Translations under genes and position numbers: made by a program | Part shown: positions 6,966-15,685 of the stretch, in pieces | Layout of the letters: each line of letters opens with the position of its first letter | How positions within the stretch are numbered: the stretch's first letter is position 1 | NCBI GenBank assembly: GCA_020025095.1 | Contig: JAHHSS010000019.1 | Location: 1 to 19,582 of the forward strand | Length of the DNA: 19,582 nucleotides | Direction: 5' to 3' | Source of the DNA: Peptostreptococcus sp. | Lineage (GTDB): Bacteria; Bacillota; Clostridia; Peptostreptococcales; Peptostreptococcaceae | The notes under the pieces: model-generated | The model's database searches: none | The model's input: only the letters and a program-made list of their open reading frames with translations | What the model was told of the DNA's origin: nothing

Positions 6966-9056
6966 ATGTTCGAACATAGAATATTTGAAACAGAATTAGC
7001 TGGTAGGAAACTATCAGTTGAAATAGGAAAAATTTGTGAAATGACAAATGGAAACTGTATTATAAGATACGGTGACACAATGCTAATGGTAAATGTAACA
7101 AAATCAGCGCAACCAAGAGATGGAGTGGATTTTTTCCCTCTAAGTGTTGATTTTGAGGAAAAATTATATTCAGTGGGTAAAATACCAGGTGGATTCTTGA
7201 AGAGAGAAGGAAAGCCTTCTGAAAAGGCAATACTTACTTCAAGACTAATAGATAGACCATTAAGACCATTATTCCCGGATGGATTTAGAAATGATGTACA
7301 GGTAGTAGCTACAGTTTTATCTGTAGATCAAGATTGCACTCCAGATATAGTAGCTATGATAGGTTCATCTATAGCATTGTCTATATCTGATATTCCGTTT
7401 AACGGCCCAACAGGCTCAGTTCTTATAGGTCGTGTAGATGGTGAATTTATTGTAAACCCAGATCAAGAACAAAGAGAAAATAGTGATTTGCATTTAGTAG
7501 TGTCTGGTACTAAAGAGGCTATTATGATGGTTGAAGCTGGAGCACAAGAAGTAGATGAAAGTGTTGTTCTTGATGGAATTCTATTTGCTCACGAAGAAAT
7601 AAAAAAAATAGTAGAATTTATAGAAAAAATAGTAGAAGAAGTAGGACATGAAAAATGTGAAGTCGAACTTCATTTACCATCAGAAGAAATAACAAAATTA
7701 GTAAATGATTTTGCAAGGGAAAAGATGCGTGAAGCAGTGAAGATTCCAGAAAAGATGGAGAGAACAGAAAAAATGGATTCAGTGAGTGCCGAAACTCTTG
7801 AATATTTTGAATCTCAACTTGAAGATTTTGAAGAAGTTGCTGGAGATATAGAGGATGTTCTTCACGATATAATAAAAGATGAAGTAAGAAGTTTAATAGT
7901 TGATGAAAATGTAAGGCCTGATAATAGAGCTCTTGATGAAATAAGACCAATATGGTGTGAAACAGGAATGATTCCTAGAACACATGGTTCTTCTATATTT
8001 ACTAGAGGTCAGACTCAGGTACTAAATGTAACTACTCTAGGTGCCCTAGGTGATGTTCAAAAACTTGATGGATTGGATGAAGAAGAAGCTAAGAGATATA
8101 TGCATCATTACAACTTCCCATCATATTCAGTAGGGGAAACAAGACCATCAAGAGGCCCAGGAAGAAGAGAAATAGGACATGGTGCACTTGCTGAAAGAGC
8201 ATTGTTACCAGTAATACCTGCACAAGAAGATTTCCCATATGCAATAAGATTAGTATCAGAAGTGTTAAGCTCAAATGGTTCAACTTCTCAGGCTTCAGTA
8301 TGTGCTTCTACTCTATCATTATTGGATGCAGGTGTTCCAATAAGAGATATGGTCGCAGGTATAGCTATGGGACTTATAAAGCATCATGACAAGGTAGCAG
8401 TTCTTTCAGATATACAGGGTATGGAAGATCATCTTGGAGATATGGATTTCAAGGTTGCAGGTACTGAGCATGGTGTAACTGCTATACAAATGGATATAAA
8501 GATAGATGGTATTGATGAAGCAATTCTTAGACAAGCTTTAAAGCAAGCTAAAGAAGGAAGAATGCACATACTTGGAGAAATGAAAAAGGTAATATCTGAG
8601 CCGAAGTCTGAGCTTTCACCATATGCACCTAAGATTGTCAAGATGATGATAAATCCAGATAAAATTAGAGATGTAATAGGTCCAGGAGGAAAAATGATTA
8701 ATAAGATAATCGATGAAACTGGAGTTAAGATAGATATTGAGCAAACTGGTCAAGTTTATATAGTAGGTGTTGAATCAGATATGCTAGATAAGGCAAAATC
8801 TATGATAGATGGAATAGTTGCAGAAGCTGAAGCAGGTAAAATATACAAGGGAACTGTAACTAGAATAGAAAAGTTCGGTGCTTTTGTTGAGATTCTTCCA
8901 GGAAAGCAAGGTCTTTTACATATATCACAAATATCAAATAATAGAGTAAATAAGGTTGAAGACGTACTTGCAATAGGCGATGTTATAGATGTATTAGTAA
9001 CAGAAATAGATGATAAAGATAGAATAAACCTATCTGTAAAGGCAATTTCTAACTAA
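6966..9056 (+). CDS. pnp: Polyribonucleotide nucleotidyltransferase (PNPase)
   Basis: Trimeric 3'-to-5' phosphorolytic exoribonuclease, a main RNA-decay enzyme. The 696 residues comprise an N-terminal RNase PH domain, an alpha-helical linker (about 215-310), and a second, catalytic RNase PH domain with the phosphate-site block GRREIGHGALAERAL from 399. A KH domain with GPGGK at 572-576 and an S1 domain at about 622-692 (KGTVTRIEKFGAFVEI) follow. Complete and of normal length. SD AAGGAGG 6954-6960 sets ATG 6966; an in-frame ATG at 6924 lies inside degV and lacks an SD. Any promoter would be upstream of degV. Bacterial pnp is often autoregulated through its leader; here the leader structure is in front of degV instead. 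A strong terminator follows. Confidence 0.98.
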   Translation: MFEHRIFETELAGRKLSVEIGKICEMTNGNCIIRYGDTMLMVNVTKSAQPRDGVDFFPLSVDFEEKLYSVGKIPGGFLKREGKPSEKAILTSRLIDRPLRPLFPDGFRNDVQVVATVLSVDQDCTPDIVAMIGSSIALSISDIPFNGPTGSVLIGRVDGEFIVNPDQEQRENSDLHLVVSGTKEAIMMVEAGAQEVDESVVLDGILFAHEEIKKIVEFIEKIVEEVGHEKCEVELHLPSEEITKLVNDFAREKMREAVKIPEKMERTEKMDSVSAETLEYFESQLEDFEEVAGDIEDVLHDIIKDEVRSLIVDENVRPDNRALDEIRPIWCETGMIPRTHGSSIFTRGQTQVLNVTTLGALGDVQKLDGLDEEEAKRYMHHYNFPSYSVGETRPSRGPGRREIGHGALAERALLPVIPAQEDFPYAIRLVSEVLSSNGSTSQASVCASTLSLLDAGVPIRDMVAGIAMGLIKHHDKVAVLSDIQGMEDHLGDMDFKVAGTEHGVTAIQMDIKIDGIDEAILRQALKQAKEGRMHILGEMKKVISEPKSELSPYAPKIVKMMINPDKIRDVIGPGGKMINKIIDETGVKIDIEQTGQVYIVGVESDMLDKAKSMIDGIVAEAEAGKIYKGTVTRIEKFGAFVEILPGKQGLLHISQISNNRVNKVEDVLAIGDVIDVLVTEIDDKDRINLSVKAISN

Positions 9057-9069
9057 ATAATAAAATAAT

Positions 9070-9117
9070 AAATGGCAGTATCAAAATAGAATATTTTTGA
9101 TATTGCTATTTTTATTG
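9070..9117 (+). terminator. Intrinsic terminator after pnp
   Basis: A 17-bp stem (9070-9086 with 9095-9111, two G-U pairs) with an AT-rich loop and a T-rich right flank. The A-rich left side could also let it work on the opposite strand, but no minus-strand gene is present. Confidence 0.9.
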
Positions 9118-9472
9118 TATAAAAGTGAAAATATATATTAAATATAGAAATTTATTTAGCTTACATTATGAAAACAAAAAGAAAATAATTTTTATGAAAG
9201 AGAAAATCATTGTATATGTACATGGAATTATGTTTTATAAATTAATAAAGGTATAGAAGTAAAGTAGCAAGAAATTTAATAATAGAGCCTATAATATGTA
9301 AAAGATTTATTTCTAAGCCTACTTTGAAAAACAAATATTAGAGATTAGATTGATATTTTAATAGTAAAAATAAAATATTAAGAACTTAAGTAATGTGAAA
9401 TTAAGCTAATTGAATTATACTTATTAATAAAAAGTTATAGCTTGGATATACTTTATGCATTTAGTAAATATA
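9118..9472. other. AT-rich gene-free stretch
   Basis: About 355 nt between the pnp terminator and the M16 promoter, with no supported gene on either strand. Its longest reading with an ATG (9194, 20 codons) lacks an SD. Only a short palindrome, TTAAGAACTTAA near 9379, stands out. It may be an eroded gene, an undetected small RNA or plain spacer; nothing in it decides. Confidence 0.5.
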
Positions 9473-9501
9473 TATACATAGCTGTCTTAGTATGATATAA
9501 T
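9473..9501 (+). promoter_or_regulatory. Promoter of the M16 peptidase-ftsK-rimO operon
   Basis: TATACA (9473-9478; 4 of 6 to TTGACA), a 17-nt spacer, then TATAAT (9496-9501) preceded by TGA, an extended -10. Start near 9508, leader about 90 nt. Confidence 0.65.
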
Positions 9502-9598
9502 ATAAGGATGTGTAAACTATCAGGTTGCTTTTTAATGCGGTTGAAATTATGATAATTATATAAAGAAATTAATCAAATAAAAATAGGAGGTAAGAGTT

Positions 9599-10834
9599 AT
9601 AGAGTACAGAAAATTGAAAAATGGATTGAGAATCGTTGCAGAAGAAATTCCCTATGTGAGATCCGTTTCTTTAGGAGTTTGGATAAATGTTGGTTCAAGA
9701 ATGGAAGACGAATCTAACTACGGTATTGCTCATTTTATCGAACATATGCTCTTTAAAGGGACTAAAAATAGAACTTCGAGACAAATTTCAAATGATATAG
9801 ACTATTATGGTGGAAATATAAATGCATTTACTACAGAAGATCATACATGTTACCATGTAAAAATGCCATCTAATCATATTGATAGAGGAATAGAAGTTTT
9901 ATCAGATATGATAAACAATCCCAAGTTCGATGAAAAGGATATTGAAAAAGAGAAATCGGTAATTATAGAAGAAATAAAGATGTATAAGGATTCATCTGAA
10001 GATTACCTATATGATGAACTTTTGATGAGGACTTTTGACAACAAGGGAATAGGAAGAAATGTTTTAGGAAGTGAGAAATCAGTAACAAATATAAATAGAG
10101 AAAAAATAATTAATTTTTTTGAAAAATACTATATTCCTAATAATTCAGTAATAGTTCTTAGTGGAAATTTTGTTTTAGAAGATATAATTAAAAAAATTGA
10201 TAATGGTTTCAAAAATTGGAAAGAAAAAGAATTGATACCGAATAGAGAAAGTCAGGAATTTAAAGCTGTGCGTTTTTTGCAAGATAAAGATGATGAGCAA
10301 GTAAATCTGGCTATAATTTTTGAGTGTCCAGATGACACTATTGATAAAGAATTTTATGCAGTTAAATTAATAGGTAACATACTAGGAAATACACCAAGTT
10401 CCAGATTATTTCAGCATATAAGAGAGGAAAAAGGACTATCTTATAGTATATATTCTTCAGATAGTTTTTATGTAGGATACGGAGAATTTGGAATATTTTC
10501 GAGTATGGCAGCTGAAAATCTTAAAGAAGTTTATGATTCTATTATTTATGAAATAGAAACTATAAGAAAAAATTATATCACTGAAGAAGAATTGATATTT
10601 GCAAAAGAGCAATATAAAGGTATGGTGATAATGAACCTAGAAGATACTGAAGATAGAATGATGCTTATTGGAGAATATGAAGTAGAAAATAGAAGGCTTA
10701 AAAATATAGAAGAAGTGATAAATTGTGTCGACAGCATAGATCTTGAATATATGAAAAAAATAATAGATAGAATATTTAATGGTAAAATGTCTGTTGGTAT
10801 TACAGGCAAATCGGTAAAAACAATAATGAAATAG
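9599..10834 (+). CDS. M16 family zinc metallopeptidase (processing-peptidase-like)
   Basis: Pitrilysin/M16B-type protease with two homologous halves. Numbered from TTG 9614, the inverted zinc motif HFIEH is at 40-44 and the third ligand Glu at 120 (EEIKMY), so the active site is intact. The C-terminal half has the family's SRLFQHIREEKGLSYSIYS block. From TTG 9614 it is 406 residues. However, the SD AGGAGG (9585-9590) is 23 nt from that TTG but exactly 8 nt from an in-frame ATA at 9599. Starting there gives MEYRKLKNGLRI, which resembles normal family N-termini, so 9599 is preferred as an AUA start. This is inference; TTG 9614 is the conservative alternative. The stop overlaps the SD of ftsK. 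Substrate unknown. Confidence 0.9.
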   Translation: MEYRKLKNGLRIVAEEIPYVRSVSLGVWINVGSRMEDESNYGIAHFIEHMLFKGTKNRTSRQISNDIDYYGGNINAFTTEDHTCYHVKMPSNHIDRGIEVLSDMINNPKFDEKDIEKEKSVIIEEIKMYKDSSEDYLYDELLMRTFDNKGIGRNVLGSEKSVTNINREKIINFFEKYYIPNNSVIVLSGNFVLEDIIKKIDNGFKNWKEKELIPNRESQEFKAVRFLQDKDDEQVNLAIIFECPDDTIDKEFYAVKLIGNILGNTPSSRLFQHIREEKGLSYSIYSSDSFYVGYGEFGIFSSMAAENLKEVYDSIIYEIETIRKNYITEEELIFAKEQYKGMVIMNLEDTEDRMMLIGEYEVENRRLKNIEEVINCVDSIDLEYMKKIIDRIFNGKMSVGITGKSVKTIMK

Positions 10835-10844
10835 AGGTGGTCTA

Positions 10845-13412
10845 ATGGCTAGAAAAACAAATTCAAGAAATCCGGGCAAAAGACCAACAAGGGGAAGAAG
10901 ACCAGTTAATAAAAAAATAGAAAAAAGAAGAGGGTTGAGAATAAACTCAGAATATCACAATATAATAGTAATTTTTTTAGGGCTGTTTTTTGCATATGGT
11001 TTGTATTCAAGTTCAGGAGCCGTACTCCCTAAAATAATACAGACGGTATTCAAAGGTTTATTTGGCGGTCTTGCAATACTTTTACCAATTGTTATGATAA
11101 TAATTGGTGCTCTGGGATTTGTAGATGGAAATGAAAAAATAGATAGATTTAGAAAAACAAAGATGTTTTATGTTGCAATAGCATTTTTGATTATATATTA
11201 TGGTTTAATTAATTATGCTCAGATACCATCTGATAGCATGTTAAGCACAGATGTATTACAAGATACTATAAAAATGGGAGTAACTAGAGAGGGAATAGGA
11301 TTAGTACCTTCTTTTATTACATACTACTTAACTCATATACTTGGTCTTGTAGGTGCATGGCTATTAACAATATTTGCAACTATAATATCAATACTTTATA
11401 TATTTAAAATATCTATGCAAGATATTATTAATTTATTTAAAAGTCCTAAGGATGGAAAAGAGAGTATCTTCTCTAAGATTAAGCTATTTAAGAGAAAAAA
11501 TATAGATGGTGAAGATGTAGATGATTCGACTATAGTAAGTAAAACAGGTTTCTTTGATATGTTTAAAAATAAAATTGGTAAAAATGAAAATCAAGACGAA
11601 GACATTGAAGATGATGATAAAACTATAAAAATTGTGGGATTTAATAAGGCTGAAGATGATTATTTAGAAATACTTGAGGGCACTCAGGGCTTATCAGATT
11701 TAGAAATACTTCAGAAGCTTCAGAATGAAGAACCTGTATTAGGTGGAATGGTAGAAGGAAATGATCTTGAAAAATCAGATCCAGCAGAATCTTTGTTTGA
11801 CGATCATGAATTTAGTACTCATGAAATAGTTCCAGAAGATGAGCTTGTAAATACTTTGTCAAATACAATGCCGAATAGTGATAAGTTAAGCGGAATATCT
11901 GATTTAAAGAGAAAATCACAAATATCATCAAATGGAAATTTAACTTCAAGTGCAAGTGAAGCTATTTCTTCTGATGAAAATGAACATTTAAAATATAAAA
12001 ATTATAAAAAACCACCTGTTTCTCTTTTAAACAAAGTTGTCAGCAAAAATGATAAAAGATCTAAACAAAAAGTTCTTGATAATGCAAGACAACTTGAGCA
12101 GACCTTAAAAGATTTTGGGGTAGATGCTTCAATTAATCAAGTAACAGTAGGTCCGACTATTACTAGATATGAGATACAGCCCAAACCAGGAGTAAAGGTG
12201 AGTAAGATTGTAAATCTTACAGATGATATTGCCTTAAGCCTTGCTGCAAAAAGCATAAGAATGGAAGCTCCAATACCAGGAAAAAGTGCAATTGGAATAG
12301 AAGTTCCAAATGATGAACCACAAATGGTTAGCGCTAGAGAAATAATTGAAAGTTCTGAGTTCAATAATTTCAAATCCCCTTTAGCAATGGGACTTGGAAA
12401 GGATGTTTCAGGAAAAATAATTATAGGCGATATATCAAAGATGCCGCATCTATTAATTGCGGGTTCAACAGGTTCTGGAAAATCTGTATGTGTAAATACT
12501 TTGATAACAAGTATATTATATAAGGCAAAGCCAGATGAGGTTAAATTAATGCTAATAGACCCAAAAGTTGTTGAACTAGCCAACTACAATGGAATACCTC
12601 ATTTGATGATTCCAGTTGTAACAGATCCTAAAAAAGCTGCAAATGCGCTTTGTTGGGCAGTAACTGAAATGAATAGAAGATATAAATTATTTGCAGAATC
12701 ACAAGTAAAAGATATATCAAGTTATAATGATAAAACAGATAATCCACTACCTAAGATTGTAATAATCATAGACGAGCTTGCAGATCTTATGATGGTAAGT
12801 GCAAATGAGGTCGAGGATTATATATGTAGGTTAGCTCAAATGGCTAGAGCAGCAGGTATGCACCTTATAGTAGCAACTCAAAGACCTTCTGTAGATGTTA
12901 TTACAGGTGTAATTAAAGCGAATATACCTTCTAGAATAGCATTTGCAGTTTCATCACAAACTGACTCTAGAACAATTATAGATATGGGTGGAGCAGAAAA
13001 ACTTCTTGGAAAAGGTGATATGTTATTCTATCCTTTAGGAGCTGCAAAACCAAGAAGGTTGCAAGGAGCCTTTATTTCTGAAGCAGAATCAGATAAGGTT
13101 ATAGAATATGTAAAAAAAGAAGCTGAGGGTATTGGCGGAGTAAACTATATGGAGGACATAGAAGAGTCTATTTCTAATATAGGAAATATAAAGTCAGATG
13201 ACACAGATGAATTTCTTTATGATGCAATAGAGTTTGTCGTAAAAAATGGGCAAGCTTCAGCATCTATGCTTCAAAGAAAGTTTAAAATAGGATTTAATAG
13301 AGCTGCAAGATTGATAGACGATATGGAAGAAAGAGGCATTGTAGGTCCTAGTGAGGGCAGCAAACCTAGAAAAGTATTAATATCTAAAGAGCAGCTTTCG
13401 CAATTACAGTAA
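10845..13412 (+). CDS. ftsK: DNA translocase FtsK/SpoIIIE
   Basis: Septum-anchored hexameric ATPase that pumps DNA out of the closing division site. The 855 residues begin with a very basic tail (1-33). Four membrane segments follow at about 39-57, 70-92, 107-123 and 163-187, then an acidic, low-complexity linker to about 390. The RecA-like motor has Walker A GSTGSGKS at 540-547 and Walker B IVIIIDELAD with DE at 643-644. The C-terminal winged-helix gamma domain (about 785-850, QASASMLQRKFKIGFNRAARLID) reads orienting DNA sequences. SD GAGGTG precedes ATG 10845, 10 nt after the peptidase stop, so translation is probably coupled. Naming it ftsK rather than spoIIIE is a choice; no sporulation gene is nearby. 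Confidence 0.95.
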   Translation: MARKTNSRNPGKRPTRGRRPVNKKIEKRRGLRINSEYHNIIVIFLGLFFAYGLYSSSGAVLPKIIQTVFKGLFGGLAILLPIVMIIIGALGFVDGNEKIDRFRKTKMFYVAIAFLIIYYGLINYAQIPSDSMLSTDVLQDTIKMGVTREGIGLVPSFITYYLTHILGLVGAWLLTIFATIISILYIFKISMQDIINLFKSPKDGKESIFSKIKLFKRKNIDGEDVDDSTIVSKTGFFDMFKNKIGKNENQDEDIEDDDKTIKIVGFNKAEDDYLEILEGTQGLSDLEILQKLQNEEPVLGGMVEGNDLEKSDPAESLFDDHEFSTHEIVPEDELVNTLSNTMPNSDKLSGISDLKRKSQISSNGNLTSSASEAISSDENEHLKYKNYKKPPVSLLNKVVSKNDKRSKQKVLDNARQLEQTLKDFGVDASINQVTVGPTITRYEIQPKPGVKVSKIVNLTDDIALSLAAKSIRMEAPIPGKSAIGIEVPNDEPQMVSAREIIESSEFNNFKSPLAMGLGKDVSGKIIIGDISKMPHLLIAGSTGSGKSVCVNTLITSILYKAKPDEVKLMLIDPKVVELANYNGIPHLMIPVVTDPKKAANALCWAVTEMNRRYKLFAESQVKDISSYNDKTDNPLPKIVIIIDELADLMMVSANEVEDYICRLAQMARAAGMHLIVATQRPSVDVITGVIKANIPSRIAFAVSSQTDSRTIIDMGGAEKLLGKGDMLFYPLGAAKPRRLQGAFISEAESDKVIEYVKKEAEGIGGVNYMEDIEESISNIGNIKSDDTDEFLYDAIEFVVKNGQASASMLQRKFKIGFNRAARLIDDMEERGIVGPSEGSKPRKVLISKEQLSQLQ

Positions 13413-13428
13413 ACGGAGGAAATAAAAT

Positions 13429-14751
13429 TTGAAAATAGCATTAGAATCATTAGGATGTTCAAAAAATTTAGTTGATGCAGAAATTATGCTGGGAATGTTA
13501 AATAAAGATGGACATCAGTTAGTAGGAGATTGTGAAGACGCAGACGTAGTAATAGTAAATACGTGTGGATTTATAGAAGACGCAAAGCAAGAATCTATAG
13601 ATTCCATAGTTAGATATGCTGAACTGAAAAATGAAGGTATTATAAAGTATCTTCTTGTTTCAGGATGTCTTGCACAAAGATATACAGAAGAATTATTAGA
13701 ATCAGTTCCAGAAATAGATGCCATTGTTGGTACGGGAAGTTATGATAAGATAACAGAAATAGTGGATAAACTTCCAAAAGATGAAGAAAAGCTTGTACAG
13801 TTAGATGATATAAATTTTAGCTTTAATGAAAATCTTCCAAGATATATTTCTACACCACCATATCTTGCATATTTAAAGATTGGTGAAGGTTGTGATAATA
13901 ATTGTACTTACTGCATAATACCTAAGTTAAGAGGTAAATATAGGAGTAGAGAAAAAGAGGAATTATTAAAGGAAGCCAAAGGACTTAAAGAAAGTGGAGT
14001 AAAAGAATTAATAGTAATAGCTCAAGATACAACAGTATATGGAAAAGACCTATATGGAAAAGATTGTTTGGCACAACTTCTTGAAGAATTGGCTAAGTTA
14101 GATTTTGATTGGATAAGAGTACTTTATTCATATCCTGAAGGTATATCTGAAGAGGTAGTAGATGTAATAGCGAAATATGATAATATATGTAGTTATTTTG
14201 ATATACCGATGCAACATGCAAGTAATAGAATACTAAAGTTGATGAACAGAAAAACTTCTAGAGAAGAATTAAAGCAAAAAGTTGAAATGATAAGAAGTAA
14301 GATAAAAGATGCTGTAATAAGAACAACATTCATAGTAGGATTTCCAGGTGAAACGGATGAAGATTTTGAAGAACTTATGAGTTTTGTTGAAGAGATGAAG
14401 TTTGATAGAATGGGTGCATTTAAGTACTCAAGAGAAGAAGGGACTGCAGCGGATCTTCTTCCTAATCATATTGATGAAGAGCTTAAAAAAGAAAGGCTTG
14501 AAAGATTGATGATTCTACAGCAAGGAATATCTGAAGAAAAAAATCAAAGCAATGTAGGTAAAATAATTAAAGTTTTGATTGAAGATAGGATAGACGACAC
14601 TTTATTTATAGGAAGATCTCAAAAAGATGCAGAAGAAATAGATAGTGTAGTTTATGTAGAAACAGAAAAAAACTTAGATATAGGCGAAATGATTGATGTA
14701 AAAATAGATATAGCATATGAATATGATTTAAAAGGTAAACCGCTCGTGTAA
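13429..14751 (+). CDS. rimO: Ribosomal protein S12 methylthiotransferase
   Basis: Radical-SAM enzyme that adds a methylthio group to an Asp of ribosomal protein S12. The 440 residues have the N-terminal UPF0004 domain with cysteines 10, 46 and 80 (LGCSKN, NTCGF, SGCLAQR) for the auxiliary 4Fe-4S cluster. The radical-SAM cysteines are 155, 159 and 162 (CDNNCTYC), and a C-terminal TRAM domain follows from about 375. LGCSKN, YCIIPKLRGKYRSR and SYPEG favour RimO over MiaB. The start is TTG 13429 with SD GGAGG 13415-13419 and 9-nt spacing. It follows ftsK by 16 nt and ends the operon at a terminator. Confidence 0.95.
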   Translation: MKIALESLGCSKNLVDAEIMLGMLNKDGHQLVGDCEDADVVIVNTCGFIEDAKQESIDSIVRYAELKNEGIIKYLLVSGCLAQRYTEELLESVPEIDAIVGTGSYDKITEIVDKLPKDEEKLVQLDDINFSFNENLPRYISTPPYLAYLKIGEGCDNNCTYCIIPKLRGKYRSREKEELLKEAKGLKESGVKELIVIAQDTTVYGKDLYGKDCLAQLLEELAKLDFDWIRVLYSYPEGISEEVVDVIAKYDNICSYFDIPMQHASNRILKLMNRKTSREELKQKVEMIRSKIKDAVIRTTFIVGFPGETDEDFEELMSFVEEMKFDRMGAFKYSREEGTAADLLPNHIDEELKKERLERLMILQQGISEEKNQSNVGKIIKVLIEDRIDDTLFIGRSQKDAEEIDSVVYVETEKNLDIGEMIDVKIDIAYEYDLKGKPLV

Positions 14752-14763
14752 TTAGAGAAATTT

Positions 14764-14808
14764 AAACTGTCTAAAAACTTTGTTAGGATTTAGGCAGTTT
14801 TTATATTT
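14764..14808 (+). terminator. Intrinsic terminator after rimO
   Basis: A 12-bp stem, AAACTGTCTAAA (14764-14775) with TTTAGGCAGTTT (14789-14800; one G-U), 13-nt loop, then TTATATTT. It closes the M16-ftsK-rimO operon. Confidence 0.87.
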
Positions 14809-14888
14809 CTAGAATATAAGTAGCTAAATAAAATTGAAAATAATATATTTTTATAAAAAATATAAAAGGATACCGATTAAAAGTGAAG

Positions 14889-14897
14889 TGTGATAAA
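14889..14897 (+). promoter_or_regulatory. Possible pgsA promoter element
   Basis: pgsA lies after a terminator and needs its own promoter, but no good -35/-10 pair is seen. The best candidate is TGTGATAAA, an extended -10-like element without a -35. The same TGTGATAA is found before degV (5877) and the last gene (18715). Weak. Confidence 0.28.
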
Positions 14898-14944
14898 CTA
14901 TATAGTATATAAATATTAAAATTATAATTAAGGAGGGTTTTTTA

Positions 14945-15484
14945 ATGAATCTACCTAACAAATTAACCGTTTTTAGAATGTGTATGGTGCCATTGTTAGT
15001 GCTATTTATGTACTTGCCAATTCCTGGCAAATACTTGATTTCATTGATTATATTTGTAGTTGCAGCCATCACAGATGCATTAGATGGCAATATAGCAAGA
15101 AGAAATAATCTAGTGACTGATTTTGGTAAATTTATGGATCCACTTGCAGATAAATTGTTGGTGATAGCAGCTCTTATTTGTCTTATAGAAGTTGGTTTAG
15201 TGCCTGGATGGGTAGTTCTTATTATAGTTGCTAGAGAACTTGCAGTAAGTATTATGAGAGCTATTGCAGCCGCTGATGGTAAGGTGATAGCAGCAGGCAA
15301 TAGTGGGAAAATTAAAACAGTTGTGCAGATGGTGTCAATAGTACTTTTATTATTTGGAGCTAATATAGAATCTTCAATAGTAATTACTATAGGTAAGGTG
15401 TTAATCTATATTGCAGCTGCGCTTACAGTATATTCTGGATATGAATATTTTGCTAATAATAAATATTTATTCGAAGATAGATAA
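14945..15484 (+). CDS. pgsA: CDP-diacylglycerol-glycerol-3-phosphate 3-phosphatidyltransferase
   Basis: Membrane enzyme that makes phosphatidylglycerol phosphate, first committed step to phosphatidylglycerol and cardiolipin. The 179 residues are largely hydrophobic with several membrane segments. They carry a perfect CDP-alcohol phosphotransferase signature DG-x2-AR-x8-G-x3-D-x3-D, with Asp47, Gly48, Ala51, Arg52, Gly61, Asp65 and Asp69, preceded by Asp44. The length is normal. SD AAGGAGG 14930-14936 and 8-nt spacing set ATG 14945. It stands between two hairpins as a single-gene unit. The cinA gene often found between pgsA and recA in Firmicutes is absent. Confidence 0.97.
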   Translation: MNLPNKLTVFRMCMVPLLVLFMYLPIPGKYLISLIIFVVAAITDALDGNIARRNNLVTDFGKFMDPLADKLLVIAALICLIEVGLVPGWVVLIIVARELAVSIMRAIAAADGKVIAAGNSGKIKTVVQMVSIVLLLFGANIESSIVITIGKVLIYIAAALTVYSGYEYFANNKYLFEDR

Positions 15485-15493
15485 TATTGTACT

Positions 15494-15525
15494 TATTCGG
15501 TGAGCTATTCCTCACCGAATATTTA
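15494..15525 (+). terminator. Probable terminator after pgsA
   Basis: Perfect 11-bp inverted repeat TATTCGGTGAG / CTCACCGAATA (15494-15504, 15511-15521) with a 6-nt loop. The run after it (TTTACATG) is a poor T-tract, so termination may be partial. It insulates recA from pgsA. Confidence 0.62.
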
Positions 15526-15591
15526 CATGCAAAAGTGTTTAAAAAAAATATAAATTGACTATTAATATATAGAGATAGAAATAATTATAAA

Positions 15592-15603
15592 GAACGTTTG
15601 TTC
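15592..15603 (+). promoter_or_regulatory. LexA-type SOS box upstream of the recA -35
   Basis: GAACGTTTGTTC is an exact match to the Gram-positive SOS core GAAC-N4-GTTC and extends to AGAAC...GTTCT. It directly abuts the recA -35 at 15604, so bound LexA would block RNA polymerase. lexA itself is not in the window. Confidence 0.87.
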
Positions 15604-15632
15604 TTGACTCTTTAAATTTACTCTTGTATAAT
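15604..15632 (+). promoter_or_regulatory. recA promoter
   Basis: TTGACT (15604-15609), 17-nt spacer, TATAAT (15627-15632): 11 of 12 consensus bases. Start expected near 15639. Flanked by two LexA-type boxes. Confidence 0.9.
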
Positions 15633-15644
15633 ATAGCTTATAGA

Positions 15645-15656
15645 GAACGTATGTTT
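15645..15656 (+). promoter_or_regulatory. Second, imperfect LexA-type box in the recA leader
   Basis: GAACGTATGTTT differs by one base from GAAC-N4-GTTC. It lies just downstream of the predicted start. Its centre is 53 nt from that of the first box, about five helical turns, so both could face the same side of DNA. Confidence 0.6.
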
Positions 15657-15685
15657 ATATTATGTAAAATAGAAAGGACGATAAC

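Noticed and set aside
7600..7645. Near-repeat of AAAAATAGTAGAA in pnp
   Set aside because: It encodes a repeated helical KIVE pattern in the PNPase linker; coding explains it.
9194..9256. Short ATG reading (20 codons) in the pnp-M16 gap
   Set aside because: No SD, AT-rich, no recognisable sequence.
12137..12583. Open frame of 148 codons on the minus strand inside ftsK
   Set aside because: It lies opposite the conserved motor domain; the frame is open only because of the codon bias of the real gene.
14851..15300. Open frame of 149 codons on the minus strand across pgsA
   Set aside because: It is antisense to a gene with a perfect CDP-alcohol transferase signature, is low-complexity Ile/Ala/Thr-rich, and has no SD or family resemblance.
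15555..15591. Second recA promoter with TTGACT at 15555
   Set aside because: No -10 at 16-18 nt; the pair at 15604/15627 is near consensus.
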